Positions 10,905-25,261 of a stretch of DNA of 64,000 bases are shown here, one piece after another. A model generated the notes under the pieces. It searched no databases, was not told the DNA's origin, and saw nothing but the letters and a program-made list of their open reading frames with translations. Every line of letters starts with the position of its first letter. The stretch's first letter is position 1. The stretch comes from Panulirus ornatus (lineage: Eukaryota > Arthropoda > Malacostraca > Decapoda > Palinuridae), in NCBI RefSeq assembly GCF_036320965.1, contig NC_092265.1:1770001-1834000 (forward strand). The letters are read 5' to 3'. The position numbers and the translations under genes were made by a program.

Positions 10905-12749
10905 AAAGACAAGACTTTCATTTTCTTATCACCTGAAGATAATTTTTTGAATAAGCTATCCTTGGTCAAATGTTTAGGTATTTAATGGCGTGATGATGAC
11001 CACATTGGAAAAGAAAGGATTTGTATATACTTTCAGTCTTATCCCCGCTTAAGTTGTTTGGATATGTTCACTTGATGTGTTTGTCAAAATAAACTCAGAC
11101 ATACAGTGTGTACGTATTTGCACTATAATCCTTTATAAGTCAATTGTCTTTGGATATTGAGTGATTTTCTTTTGCTGTTGTAGTGTGGTGTTTTTAGAAT
11201 ATAATAACAGTAATGGAACATTATTAGGAGCATTGTATTTCATGAAACGATATAAAAAGAAAAAAAAAGGTAAGAATATTAGGGGTTTTACATTTCAGAG
11301 AAACATCAATATATACCAACAGTGAAGTGGTATGTTCAGGAACGCGTGGCTGATCGGCCTGTTGTTTGTTTTTTGACATTTTGCTCCATATGGGTATTCC
11401 TCAGTCATTGGTATCTCTAAACACTCAAGACTACCGAAATTCAAGAAGATTATGGTGGGGTAGGTGAAATACATCTAGTATAGTGTAGGGACCTCTGTTG
11501 ACTAATAAGATTTACGAATTTGAGTCACAATCTACGTCCTGGTATTGAAAGCCATACTATCTAGTCTTTCTGAAAAAGTGGGTGTTTTTCAAGCAAACTG
11601 AAAAGCAGTTTTTCTTATCTGAAATGAAAAAAAAAAACATAAGAAACTTAAATATAAGAAAAATGATGTAGGCCTCGACCTACCCAAGGAGAAATAACAA
11701 ACTTGTGGTGGGAACTTATTAACAAGCACTGCACTATCTGGTGTTGACATAGCACAAACCTCAATAGCCACTGTTGCCTTGTATATGAATACCTTTAGTT
11801 GACTGGGTCTCCAGGAGTATTACTGGTGTATTTCAGCGACTCCATTGCAAATCTTATGGATTTCAGTGGATTTTGGTGGAATTCAGTTGTTTTTGGTGGT
11901 TTTTGTTTTGGGAGACCCCTTAGTCCTAGATGTGACTGGTTTGTTTCAATTAGAATGTAGAATGTTAAGATTAAGCTTGACTTCTTGAGAGTTAGGTAAG
12001 GTTTTTGTAGATTCTTTTGTTTCTCATCTATACTACCTGCATTTACATCAAGTAATTCCATATTCTCTATCATGTTATGTAATTCTTTATTCCATTGCCT
12101 CATTCAATAAAACATTTTAAGGCTGGAAATCATGCACTGCACTTATTATTGAACCCTATAAACACTTCACTAGCACTGCAAAACTAAATCATATATATCC
12201 AAAACTAATGAAGTTATGCAGAGCTAAAATGGACTTTTATTTGATATTTCCTTACTGGCTTCTTATTTGAAATATAAACAGGTCTCTGTGTGGTACACAG
12301 CTTTAGCCATCAGCACAGTGGCCCTGTAAACATACATAGGCAGTGAGAGGTATCCTGGAGAATACTGAAGCCATAAAAGGGAATAGTTGGTGGGGTGGGG
12401 TGAGGAAGGGTTGGGCGAAATAGACTCAGATGAGGTAAGGGCAGGTCAGGTCGGTTGAGATGGGGTAAGGCCTTAATCTTTAATACAGAACACATCTGAT
12501 AGTATGTTGGCCAGAGTAAGTAAACCTTTGGACATATTCATATTTGTACTTTTCTGTAATCCATTCACTTCACACTCGTATAAATTTCTCTTTGCGAAAT
12601 CACCACACATTAGTATAGGATGTGGTTTTGACTACATAATATTACCTTACCATATATTGAAATATCTTGATTGTGTAAATTTATTGAACTAGATAATAAT
12701 GATTTATTTATCTTAAAGGGTAAGAGGCAAGCAGAAATCAAAAACCACA
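10905..12749. other. DHX37 upstream region, non-repeat
   Basis: AT-rich sequence with no recognised gene. It holds the candidate orphan exon just upstream, a run of short GGATTT/GGTGGTTTTT-like imperfect repeats around 11840-11915, and the G-rich patch near 12392. The DHX37 transcription start should be here. The ATG at 12750 is preceded by CCACA and is the first in frame. Confidence 0.4.
12392..12415 (+). promoter_or_regulatory. Potential G-quadruplex motif upstream of DHX37
   Basis: Four G runs (4, 4, 3, 3) with loops of 1, 7 and 2 bases satisfy the usual G-quadruplex pattern on the plus strand, 335 bp before the DHX37 start codon, within a locally G-rich patch (12380-12475) in an AT-rich region. 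Whether it lies in the promoter, 5' UTR or an intron is unknown. Confidence 0.4.
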
Positions 12750-15700
12750 ATGGGAAAGTCTAGGCAGAAATACAAACCGAAACCAACAGTTATCAGTGAT
12801 AACTCTGAGCTTAAAAAGGTAAGGTAGTTTAAATGCATCATGTGATGGACTTCCACTTATGCATGAGTGTTATTGTTACTTGAGTACTTTTGTGGTCCTT
12901 GAATGATATATGAGTAAAACTAGTTTAGCTGCATGTATTATATTATTAGTACTTATCAGAATTGTATTTCTAAGCTAATACTTATGATCATAATCATCAA
13001 TTTTAGATCATGTGTGATATTCATATTTGTAGTTATTTTCCCCCTATCCTTTAAATATACAAGAAAAGTGATTGCTTAGACATGATGGACTTGCTTTATA
13101 ATCATATTATTGCAGATATATCTGTTGCCATAAAAAGGACTTAATTTTTATACCTGATTGCCTTCCTTCATTTGCAAGGTATGTCATAAAAAGAAAAGCA
13201 GTTGTCTCATTTTCTAGCAGTCACGTAAAATACCCTGAAACCATAGTGTACCATACTTAGACGAGCTCCATCAGTTGCTCCTTTATTTAAACACCTCATA
13301 TGTCTAGTTCAGCCAGTGACAGCATACTACTGAACATCAACCACATCACATCAGTTTTTGCTATTTAGTGTATGCCTCTTGCCTTTATTGATGTTTAGGC
13401 CTCAGTCCTCTAGAGCATTTCTTTACCTCATCCTTCCACCTCTTCCTTGGTTCCTCTCTCCCTTGCTCTCTTTTGCCTTCTGTACATAGACTTATGTAAT
13501 CATCTTTTCTTCGCTCATCTCCATGTGCCAAAGGCATTTCAGAACACCCTGGTTAGCTCTTTCAATCAGATTGTGATCAGACCACACCTTTCTTTGACAT
13601 TTCTGACATAATCAACCTGCCTTAAAACAAATAACATCTTCAGGGATTAATATTCAGTGCATCCACTCTCTTCCTTTCCTTTACATTCAAGGCCCAAAAC
13701 TCACTACCATACAACACTGCTGGGACTGCTATAACTTTATATATATATATCAGTGTTTGGCCTAACAAATACTGACCTTTGCTTGTGCTCTCTCCTTAAT
13801 GCACTCAAGAACTTGATATCTTCTTCCACCCAGTCAATTACTTCATCCTTTATGGTTTCATCTGCTTTCAAGTTCACTCCCAGTTACCTAAAGCAATTAA
13901 CTTTCTCCAGAACCTCTCCACACTTTCCTGTTGCACCCCTACCCTGCAGCACATCATGATCTTTAACTATCTTTTTTTTAAACTTTCCTCTCTACTTTGT
14001 TACCAGCCTTTTAACTTTCTCTCTTAGTGGTGCTGCTAGAGCCATATTATATGCTCACCATAACTGCTTTACCTGCAGTGTATCATAGTTCTTGAACTCC
14101 GCAGACCTTGCTTCCTGTTCCTTAACCCATTAACTGCAAGGTGTTGCAACAGTAGTGCCAGAATGTGAGTATATGTACAAAGACTGTGTATCAGGCAGGT
14201 CCATTTATGTGTTTGAGGTGAATATCACTACAAATTTAGATGAGAAGTTATCTAGAGACTATATAAGGGAAGTTCTGCATATGTCACCCTGAGAACAGGT
14301 GGAAAAGATGATTTGGATGCAGGTAGATGTATTGGAAGAATTCTCGTACAGGTGTTCAAGGTACTGTTGTTGGGCTTTTGATGCTGGAATCAGGGTTCAT
14401 TTTGGTAACTGGTAATTGTGAAGGACTTTTTTGTCTAAAAAGATTGGAAAATTAACATAATTATGAATTACTAGAAAAGGATAAGCTCATGAGTATTCTC
14501 TGCATGATTATTGCCAGATTTTTCATCTCTTCTTTCTTTTGTGAATTGGTATCATGGGTATTCTGACATCTTGTCTTGTTCCAGATTAAAATTGAATTTG
14601 AATCTTCAGAAAAATATGATGAATGCAATGCATTAGTTCTTCCATCAAAAAAGCGTGCAACAAAAAAGTTACGTGATAAGAATGCAGCTCCAGTTAAACT
14701 TCTGTCAAAGAAAAAACGGAAGAAGCTAGAAAAGATTGTTGAACAGAAAAAGAAAAAGGAAAATGTAAGTATAGCATTTTGAGAAATGTACCTCTCTGTA
14801 GATGATAAGCAAATAGGTAAGAAATTTCTTAATGAATATGGCAAATGTCTTATTACATATTAAAGAGTTTTGTATTTATATAATTTTGTGAATATCTTTC
14901 TGGTTTTACATTTGTAAATTGGAGATGAGTTAACATGTTTTGTATTGATAGCGTGCCAGCCTCCTTGAAGCACTGCAGGAAGTTCAGGCAGACCCCAAGG
15001 ACTTGGCAAAATTGACTCAACTTCAAGTTACTCAGACACTTGGAAGGAAAAAGTTTTTGGCTGAAGATTATACTTTTTTAGAAAATGATTACGTAGAGGA
15101 TGGGAGAGTGTTGAGTAATGTGAAGGGACAGAAGCGAAAGAGGCATCATGAAGGAGATAAGGCTGAACAAGAAAACCATGACGATCCAAATATTGTCAGA
15201 CTTGGGGTGAGGATTTGTTGTGTATTACTACATATGTATATATGTTATACGGTATATTGATTTTTATGTATTTGAAATGTACTAAGGGATGTTTATGTAG
15301 CCATTATTGTTACTAAAAATGCTTCTTTCCTTGGCTAATGTGCTGATGATTTGCTAATTGACCTTTTTGTGATGGTAAACCTGCCACAATGTCTGCGAAG
15401 TGTTAGGCATCAGCATTGTTAGTGCATGATGTTGAGATCTCATCATGGATAAAGGCATGAGATCAGTTCATTTTCATGAGTCATCATCAGGAGATACAGT
15501 GTTCTTTTGATTATCCTGATGTTTTAATGTATTGAAATATATTACAAGCCCCACAGGCCTTTCCATAGTTTTCTTCTACTGCTTCATATATTGTGGTTCA
15601 GTCCTTTGACAGTATGTTACCCCATGTTTACCACATTGCTTTGATTTATTCTATCTCATGCATGCCTTTCACCCTCCTGTATGTTCAGGCCCTGAGAACA

Positions 15701-18700
15701 CAGAATACTCCATCCTATCATCTCTAATTTGGTCTTTCCCTTCATGTTCACTCTACTTCTGACACATTTATCAACTTTGGTAGTATCTAATCACTCATTC
15801 TCTCCATATGTCCAGACCATTTCAGCATACCCTCATGAATTCTCTCAACCATACTCTTCTTATTACCTCATTATTACATTCCTGCCCTAGGATCCTTTTT
15901 TATAGGGTTCCCATAGTGCCCGGGAAGCCGACCTCATCTCCCACATGGGATCACAGGTTAAGTACTTTGTTGATGTTGTGTGTGTATATATTTGTGCGAG
16001 ATACATGCTGGACAGTTGAGGAGTAAGTGTTAAATGTCTTCAGTACTGAAGCTGCATCTTCAGCACGTGGGTTTTTGTGATATGTTGAATTGTTTATGCA
16101 TTGTTTGAGAGATTGATGGTGCCCAGATTTCTGACAAGATTGTGTAACTTGTATGTGTTGATATATATCACATAAGTGAAGCAGTATCTGTTTTACCTTT
16201 TATTTGTGTATTTCATAGGAAATATCTAGCAGTAGTGATGAGAGTGATGTTGAGGAGGAAGAGGAAAGTGAGTCAAATGTAGAAGGAGGAAGAAATGAAG
16301 TTCAAGAAGTGGTGGAAGGTAGCACTCAAAGGCCTGATCTTGATATCAGTGGTACAGATTCCAAAGCTGTCCATCAAGCTGAAGAGAAGGTGGTTGAGCC
16401 ACATGAAGACAAACCTGTGCAGCCTGCAGTGTATATGAATTTGAATCGCTTGCCTGAGATCCAGAAATCTAGACTCAAGCTTCCAATTTTAGCTGAAGAA
16501 CAGGCCATCATGGAAGCAATAAATGAAAACCCTGTTACGGTTATTGTTGGAGCAACAGGTAGTGGCAAGACAACACAGGTTCCTCAGTTTCTGTATGAAT
16601 CAGGGTGGACTAGGTAAGTATCCTCACAGCATCACCATATTAAGATGTTCAGGCTTTTTTTTTACTCATTATTACTGTATATCCCACCATTTGACTGACA
16701 TCTGTGAGCATCAGAGAGAGATAGAGCATATGTTCAAAAAGGGGACAGAGCACCATTTTACTCTCTAGATTGGATGTATGTATAAGAATTTCCCCTTTAT
16801 CATCAGTGGTATATCTTTTTCATACTTGTTAGACATTTTCTATGTCAATGAGATAGCACCAGTAAGATGAAAACTGGCCTCATTTTCTCACACCCACTCT
16901 CTAGCTGGCAGTAATAACAATTATTTTCTCTCCAAACGTGTTCAGTTTCCCATGTTAGCAAGGTACTTCCAGGAACAAAGTGATGGCCTCATTTGCTCAC
17001 ATCCACTCTATATGTCAAGTATAATGCACCAAAATCAGAGCTTTCTATCCATAACCAGGCTCCACAGGCCCTTCTGTGGTTCCACAATCACTTCATATAC
17101 ATTGGTTCAGTCCATTGACTTACTGTCATCCCCTGTATACTATGTTGCTCCAATATCTATATTGACTGAAATTGCATAGGCAAAACATGCCCCAATCAAG
17201 GCCATCTTGTGTGAGAGGAAAAAGTTAAAGAAAGAGAAAGAAATGAATTACTGCCCTGCAGGTGTTTGTAGAAAAGTTATATGAAGAGAGAAAGGTGAAA
17301 GAAAGAATAGAATTCCACAGTGATGCTGTTCGAGGGAAGAAGGACGTACAGTAAACCCTCAATTTGATGGACTAATAGGGGAAGAGAGGTGTCTGTTAAT
17401 GCTGAAAGTCCGTTAGATTGAGAATATAATCTATGGGCCATTTTTTGATACAATATACAGTTCACACACTTTCTTTTAACTCCTCTATCACTGAATGCCA
17501 TTTTGAATTGTAAGGATTGTGAAATTATTTAATGAATAAAGTCACAGTTCTCTGCATACAGCCAGACCACACGGTAGCTTGAGGCAGACTGAGATCGAAA
17601 CAAAGCAATTATACCTCTACCAAAAACAAGTGCGTTATGAAATATGCATGATGCAGTGTTTGAGGATATATATGTCAGAGTTGGAGGGAACAAGGTGTAG
17701 TAGGAGACCAAATTGGAGGTGGTAGGATGGTGTGAAAAAGATTTTGAGTGATCGATGCTGAACATGCAGGAGGGTTAGAGGCGTGCAAGGAGTAAAGTGA
17801 ATTGGAATGTGGTATACTGGGGTCGACGGGCTGTCAGTGGACTGAACCAGGGTATGTGAAATGTCTAGGGTAAACCATAGAAAGGTCTGTGGGGGCCTTG
17901 ATGTGGATAGGGAGCTGTGGTTTTGGTGCATTACACTTGACAGCTAGAGACTGAGTGTGAACGAGTGTGGTTTTTTTTGTCTGTTTCCTGCCACTACCTC
18001 ACTGATGCATTGGGTAATGATGATGTTTCCTGTGGGGAAGGGTGATGCCAGAAATGGATGAAGGCAAGCAAGTTTGAATATGTACATGTTTATATATGTA
18101 TATTTCTGTGTATGCATGTGTATTTGTTGATATGTATATGTATGTTGATGTGTATGTACATGTATGGGTGTTTATGTATATATATGTGTATGTGAGTGGG
18201 TGGGTCGTTCTTCGTCTGTTTCCTGGCACCTCCTCACTGATGTGGGGATACGACGATCAAGTATGATATAATATGAAGTACATATTTTTTGCCTGGTCTG
18301 TTGAATCCGAAATCTATTATATCAGAGTCTGCTATATTAAGGGTTTACTGTATCATAACAGCCAGTCCATGGATAGCTGGGTTCCACATTACTATCATGG
18401 GAAGCAGCAGCCATCTGCATGCTGTGGGTCAAAACTCCTGGGTTGGAGACACATGCAGACATGTCACAAGAACAATGGCCAAAATTACATCAACAGAATA
18501 GAGAGAGAAAGAGAAGGTTAGAGAGGTGGTGATAGGGAAATTGATGAGATGGAAGACTGTTGATTCCACATTACCTATATGATATGATTTTGATTAAAGA
18601 CTGATTTTGTGAAGAACAGCTTTGCAATGATTCTAAGCTGAAAGGGAAGCTGAGTGAGTTTTAGGGAAGGGAAGACTTTCATGGCATGGTATGCACTGTC

Positions 18701-20520
18701 TCTGGTGTGACAGGCATGAGAACAGGAGCAGTTAAACCACAAATGGTTGGAAGAAGATTTGTACCCTCCTAGATAATGTTCTCTCTCTCCGCACAATATA
18801 TACATACATTCCTTTACTCTGTCATTTGATATAATTGTATTTTTAGATGTAGTATTCAGGGTAATTTTTGCTTATTCATAATACTGTGATCTCACTGTTT
18901 CTTAGTGACACTATGATTCACTTCAGTGGCCTTTAATGATTTTCCCAGTATCTTATCTATAACTTCATTATATAAAAGTGATGTAAGTGCGTCACTCTGA
19001 CTTTATGTAGTTAACTATCATTGTTATTCTACTTTTAGTGCTGACAAGATGATTGGTGTCACAGAACCACGACGTGTAGCGGCAGTTTCAATGTCTCAGA
19101 GAGTTGCACACGAGATGAATCTTTCATCAAAGGAAGTTTCATATCAGATAAGGTTTGAAGGAAACACAACTTCAGATACAAAGATCAAATTTATGACAGA
19201 TGGTGTTTTGCTGAAGGAAATTCAGTTGGTATGTTTAACATTTTTGTTCATGTTGAATGTTCCTATTTTTCTCACATAAATTTCTCTTTTGCCTTATTGC
19301 CTCTTCATTTACCACTTCCTAATTTTTCCTCCTTTGCCGATGTTCCCATTTCTTCTCTATTTTTTCTGATACTGTTAACCACTTGAATATGCTTCTATTC
19401 TCCTTGTTGTTTGGTTTCACTTGCTCACACCGACTCTTATTTGCCCTGTTTTACAATCCGTGCACCTTCCTCTTGAGTCTTGACCTCTTGCTTCTCCCTC
19501 TTGTTCATATCCCAATCCTTTGCACTCCTTCCCTGCAAATAATACCCAAACACATCTCTTTTTTCTTTCACTAGCAACTGAACTTCTTCCTCCCATCACT
19601 CAGTATCCTTTTACACCTGTCCACCTACCACCCTCTGCATGCCACCCACCTCTCTCATATGTGTAAGCAGTGATACCCTAGATATCTCTTGTTCTTACCC
19701 TCTCCTTTGGCTTCATTTCCTTTTACATTTTGCCATACTACACATAATCTCTCTTGTTATCTCTTCGTACAGGCCTCTTTTTGAATCCCACTCACTTTCA
19801 CAACCCTTCCCACACCCATATTATCTACTTTTTTCCTAAAGTCTCTACAAACCTTACCCTTACCACCAAGTTATGTCAGACATCTCACTAGCTGGCCCTG
19901 TCAGCACACTCACATCCAAGCATATTGCCTTTCACACCTTTCATTTAGTGCATAATCCAATAATGCCCCACACCACTGTCCTAGCTGCCCATGTATACTA
20001 ATGTATGTTTATCTTTTCAAACCAGTTGTTCCCAGTCACCAACACTTTTTCAGCCCATGGTTCCAAAAGCTGTTCACTATTCATATTGCAACACTGGATA
20101 CCTTTTCCCACTCATATGCCTTCAACTGCCTTATTACCCACTCTTGCATCTAATTCACACTTCAGTCATATTTGATCTCTTGCATCAAAACAGCTGGTAC
20201 TAACAGCTCCTCCCAAAATATACCTCTCTTCACATATACCTCTATAGGGGGGGAGGGGGATGTTATTCCATGTATGGCAAGGTGGCGATGGGAATGAATA
20301 AAGGCAGACAGTGTGAATTGTGTGCATGTGTATATATGTATGTGTCTGTGTATGTATATATATGTGTGCATTGAGATGTATGGGTATGTATATTTGTGTG
20401 TGTGGACGTGTGTGTATATACATGTGTATGGGGGTGGGTTGGGCCATTTCTTTCGTCTGTTTCCTTGCGCTACCTCGCAAACGCGGGAGACAGCGACAAA
20501 GCAAAATAATAAAAAAAGAT

Positions 20521-20552
<32 letters not shown>

Positions 20553-21335
20553 TGAGTGATCGGGGCCTGAACACGCAGGAGGGTGAAAGGCGTGCAAGGA
20601 ATAGAGTGAATTGCAATGATGTGGTATACCGGGGTTGACGTGCTGTCAATGGATTGAACCAGGGCATGTGAAGCGTCTGGGGTAAACCATGGAAAGTTCT
20701 GTGAGGCCTGGATGTGGAAAGGGAGCTGTTGTTTCGGTGCATTATTACATGACAGCTAGAGACTGAATGTGAACGAATGGGGCCTTTGTTGTCTTTTCCT
20801 AGCGCTACCTCGCACACATGAGGGGGGGAGGGGGTTGTTATTGCATGTGTGGCGAGGTGGCGATGGGAATAAATAAAGGCAGACTATGAATTATGTTATA
20901 TATATGTATATGTCTGTGTGTGTATATATATGTGTACATTGAGATGTATGAGTATGTATATTTGCGTGTGTGGATGTGTAAGTATATACATGTGTATGGT
21001 AGTGGGTTGGGCCATTTCTTTCGTCTGTTTCCTTGTGCTACCTTGCAAATGCGGGAGACAGCGACATAGCAAAATAAATAAAATATAAATAAATATATAT
21101 TATCCCTGGGGATAGGGGATTAAGAATACTTCCCACGTATTCCCTGTGTGTCATAGAAGGCAACTAAAAGGGGAGGGAGCGGGGGGCTGGAAATCCTCCC
21201 CTCTCGTTTTTTTTTTAATTTTCCAAAAGAAGGAACAGAGGGGGCCAGGTGAGGATATTCCAAAAAAGGCCCAGTCCTCTGTTCTTAACGCTACCTCGCT
21301 AACGCGGGAAATGGCGAACAGTTTAAAAGAAAGAA

Positions 21336-21409
<74 letters not shown>

Positions 21410-24400
21410 GGAAGATAGTATGTGCTGGAAATGAGAAATACCTGATGATGATATGTACTGTGGCACAGCTTTGATCATGTAAAAAATTGTATTCTCAGAA
21501 GGTAGTGTGTTATTGAGTACAATCATACTGAAAGGGCTAACCAGGGTGTGCTAAAATGTTTTGGGCATATAGAGATAGTCTGTGAAGAGAAACTATGAGG
21601 TAGCAAAGGGAACAAAGTGGGAGAGGTAATCCAAGGAGATGGAAGTATGGAGTAAATTCAGAAGGATGGGAGGTTTGCACTGATAAGATAGAATTGAGTG
21701 CATTTTGCTGTTAATGGGTTGGAACAGGGCGAAACAGTTCAGGTACACTATGGATTAGTCTGTGGAGTTTGGGTGTTGGTGATAGACTCTTATCATAGTA
21801 CTGTATACAGTGTTTGTCATCTAGAGACTGGATGAATGCAGATTGGACTTTGTGTGTTCCAGTCACTGCATTACAAAAGTGGGAAAGGTAATTAGGTAAG
21901 GAAGATATCTATCAGTTTTTGTAATGCTGAGTGTTTGGGAGTATGTTGCTCCTGTGTGATTGTTTAAAGCTATTCACCATTTCAGTCTAATTCTAGACCA
22001 GGCAAGTCTTACATCTCTAAGTGGTTTAGCTACATGAACAGGCCTTTTTTTTTAAATCTTATGTGATAATTGCATTGTTGCTAGATGTACAAAACCTCTA
22101 CTTTAAGTTAAGACTATCGGCTATTTTGTAATCACAATCTGATGCTTTACATATTTGAAGTGAACTTTTTGATATTTTAAACTTTGTCACCAACAGGATC
22201 CAACATTGAAGAAATATTCTGTCATAATCATTGATGAGGCCCACGAGCGAAGCGTCTTTTCAGACATTTTGATTGGTATTCTCTCTCGGATTATTCCAAG
22301 GCGACAGGCCAAGGGAAAGCCACTAAAATTGATCATCATGTCAGCTACTTTAAGGATTGAAGACTTCACAGAAAATATTCGTCTCTTTAAGGAGTCGAGA
22401 CCTCCAGTAATTAGGGTATGTCAGCATAAACTCTCAAGAGCCAATAGAGACTTATGAGTGAGAATGATATTTAGATACATTAGAGAACTTGTATGAGATT
22501 TTCACCAACCTGAATATTTGTTGCATGTCCTTAAATGGAGAACATGATTTTATGTATATACTGATAATATCTGAGTCAATGTAATTAAGGAGATGGATGA
22601 AAGGTCTAGCATCGTTATTTTGCATGCATGTTATCAGAGTAATTTTTCTGCATGAAACATATGTTCTGACAAACTTTGTGCCACTTGAAGTAAATAATAA
22701 TATACACTTAAGGTGTAGCAAAAACAACTTGCCTCTTGCCTTCACCAAAGGCTTTCTCCTCAGAATATGTGCAGTCAAAAAGAGGTGCAACTGGAGGGAT
22801 GTCTGATCATTATCTTGTGGAGGCTAAGGTGAAGATTAGTATGGGTTTTCAGAAAAGAGGAGTGAATGTTGGGGTGAAGAAGGTGGTGAGAGTAAGTGAG
22901 CTTGGGAAGGAGACCTGTGTGGGGAAGTACCAGGAGAGACTGTGTACAGAATGGAAAAAGGTGAGAACAATGGAAGTAAGGGGAGTGGGGGAGGAATGGG
23001 ATGTATTTAGGGAATCAGTGATGGATTGCGCAAAAGATGCTTGTGGCATGAGAAGAGTGGGAGGTGGGCTGTTTAGAAAGGGTAGTGAGTGGTGGGATGA
23101 AGAAGTAAGAGTATTAGTGAAAGAGAAGAGAGAGGCATTTGGACGATTTTTGCAGGGAAAAAATGCAATTGAGTGGGAGAAGTATAAAAGAAAGAGACAG
23201 GAGGTCAAGAGAAAGGTGCAAGAGGTGAAAAAAAGGGCAAATGAGAGTTGGGGTGAGAGACTATCAGTAAATTTTAGGGAGAATAAAAAGATGTTCTGGA
23301 AGGAGGTAAATAGGGTGCGTAAGACAAGGGAGCAAATGGGAACTTCAGTGAAGGGCGCAAATGGGGAGGTGATAACAAGTAGCGGTGATGTGAGAAGGAG
23401 ATGGAATGAGTATTTTGAAGGTTTGTTGAATGTGTCTGATGACAGAGTGGCAGATATAGGGTGTTTTGGTCGAGGTGGTGTGCAAAGTGAGAGGGTTAGG
23501 GAAAATGATTTGGTAAACAGAGAAGAGGTAGTGAAAGCTTTGCGGAAGATGAAAGCCGGCAAGGCAGCAGGTTTGGATGGTATTGCAGTGGAATTTATTA
23601 AAAAAGGGGGTGACTGTATTGTTGACTGGTTGGTAAGGTTATTTAATGTATGTATGACTCATGGTGAGGTGCCTGAGGATTGGCGGAATGCGTGCATAGT
23701 GCCATTGTACAAAGGCAAAGGGGATAAGAGTGAGTGCTCAAATTACAGAGGTATAAGTTTGTTGAGTATTCCTGGTAAATTATATGGGAGGGTATTGATT
23801 GAGAGGGTGAAGGCAGGTACAGAGCATCAGATTGGGGAAGAGCAGTGCGGTTTCAGAAGTGGTAGAGGATGTGTGGATCAGGTGTTTGCTTTGAAGAATG
23901 TATGTGAGAAATACTTAGAAAAGCAAATGGATTTGTATGTAGCATTTATGGATCTGGAGAAGGCATATGATAGAGTTGATAGAGATGCTCTGTGGAAGGT
24001 ATTAAGAATATATGGTGTGGGAGGCAAGTTGTTAGAAGCAGTGAAAAGTTTTTATCGAGGATGTAAGGCATGTGTACGTGTAGGAAGAGAGGAAAGTGAT
24101 TGGTTCTCAGTGAATGTAGGTTTGCGGCAGGGGTGTGTGATGTCTCCATGGTTGTTTAATTTGTTTATGGATGGGGTTGTAAGGGAGGTAAATGCAAGAG
24201 TCCTGGAAAGAGGGGCAAGTATGAAGTCTGTTGGGGATGAGAGAGCTTGGGAAGTGAGTCAGTTGTTGTTCGCTGATGATACAGCGCTGGTGGCTGATTC
24301 ATGTGAGAAACTGCAGAAGCTGGTGACTGAGTTTGGTAAAGTGTGTGGAAGAAGAAAGTTGAGAGTAAATGTGAATAAGAGCAAGGTTATTAGGTACAGT

Positions 24401-25223
24401 AGGGGTGAGGGTCAAGTCAAGTGGGAGGTGAGTTTGAATGGAGAAAAACTGGAGGAAGTGAAGTGTTTTAGATATCTGGGAGTGGATCTGTCAGCGGATG
24501 GAACCATGGAAGCGGAAGTGGATCATAGGGTGGGGGAGGGGGCGAAAATTTTGGGAGCCTTGAAAAATGTGTGGAAGTCGAGAACATTATCTCGGAAAGC
24601 AAAAATGGGTATGTTTGAGGGAATAGTGGTTCCAACAATGTTGTATGGTTGTGAGGCGTGGGCTATGGATAGAGATGTGCGCAGGAGGATGGATGTGCTG
24701 GAAATGAGATGTTTGAGGACAATGTGTGGTGTGAGGTGGTTTGATCGAGTAAGTAACGTAAGGGTAAGAGAGATGTGTGGAAATAAAAAGAGCGTGGTTG
24801 AGAGAGCAGAAGAGGGTGTTTTGAAATGGTTTGGGCACATGGAGAGAATGAGTGAGGAGAGATTGACCAAGAGGATATATGTGTCGGAGGTGGAGGGAAC
24901 GAGGAGAAGAGGGAGACCAAATTGGAGGTGGAAAGATGGAGTGAAAAAGATTTTGTGTGATCGGGGCCTGAACATGCAGGAGGGTGAAAGGAGGGCAAGG
25001 AATAGAGTGAATTGGAGTCATGTGGTATACAGGGGTTGACGTGCTGTCAGTGGATTGAATCAAGGCATGTGAAGCGTCTGGGGTAAACCATGGAAAGCTG
25101 TGTAGGTATGTATATTTGCGTGTGTGGACGTGTGTATGTACATGTGTATGGGGGGGGGGGTTGGGCCATTTCTTTCGTCTGTTTCCTTGCGCTACCTCGC
25201 AAACGCGGGAGACAGCGACAAAG

Positions 25224-25261
<38 letters not shown>

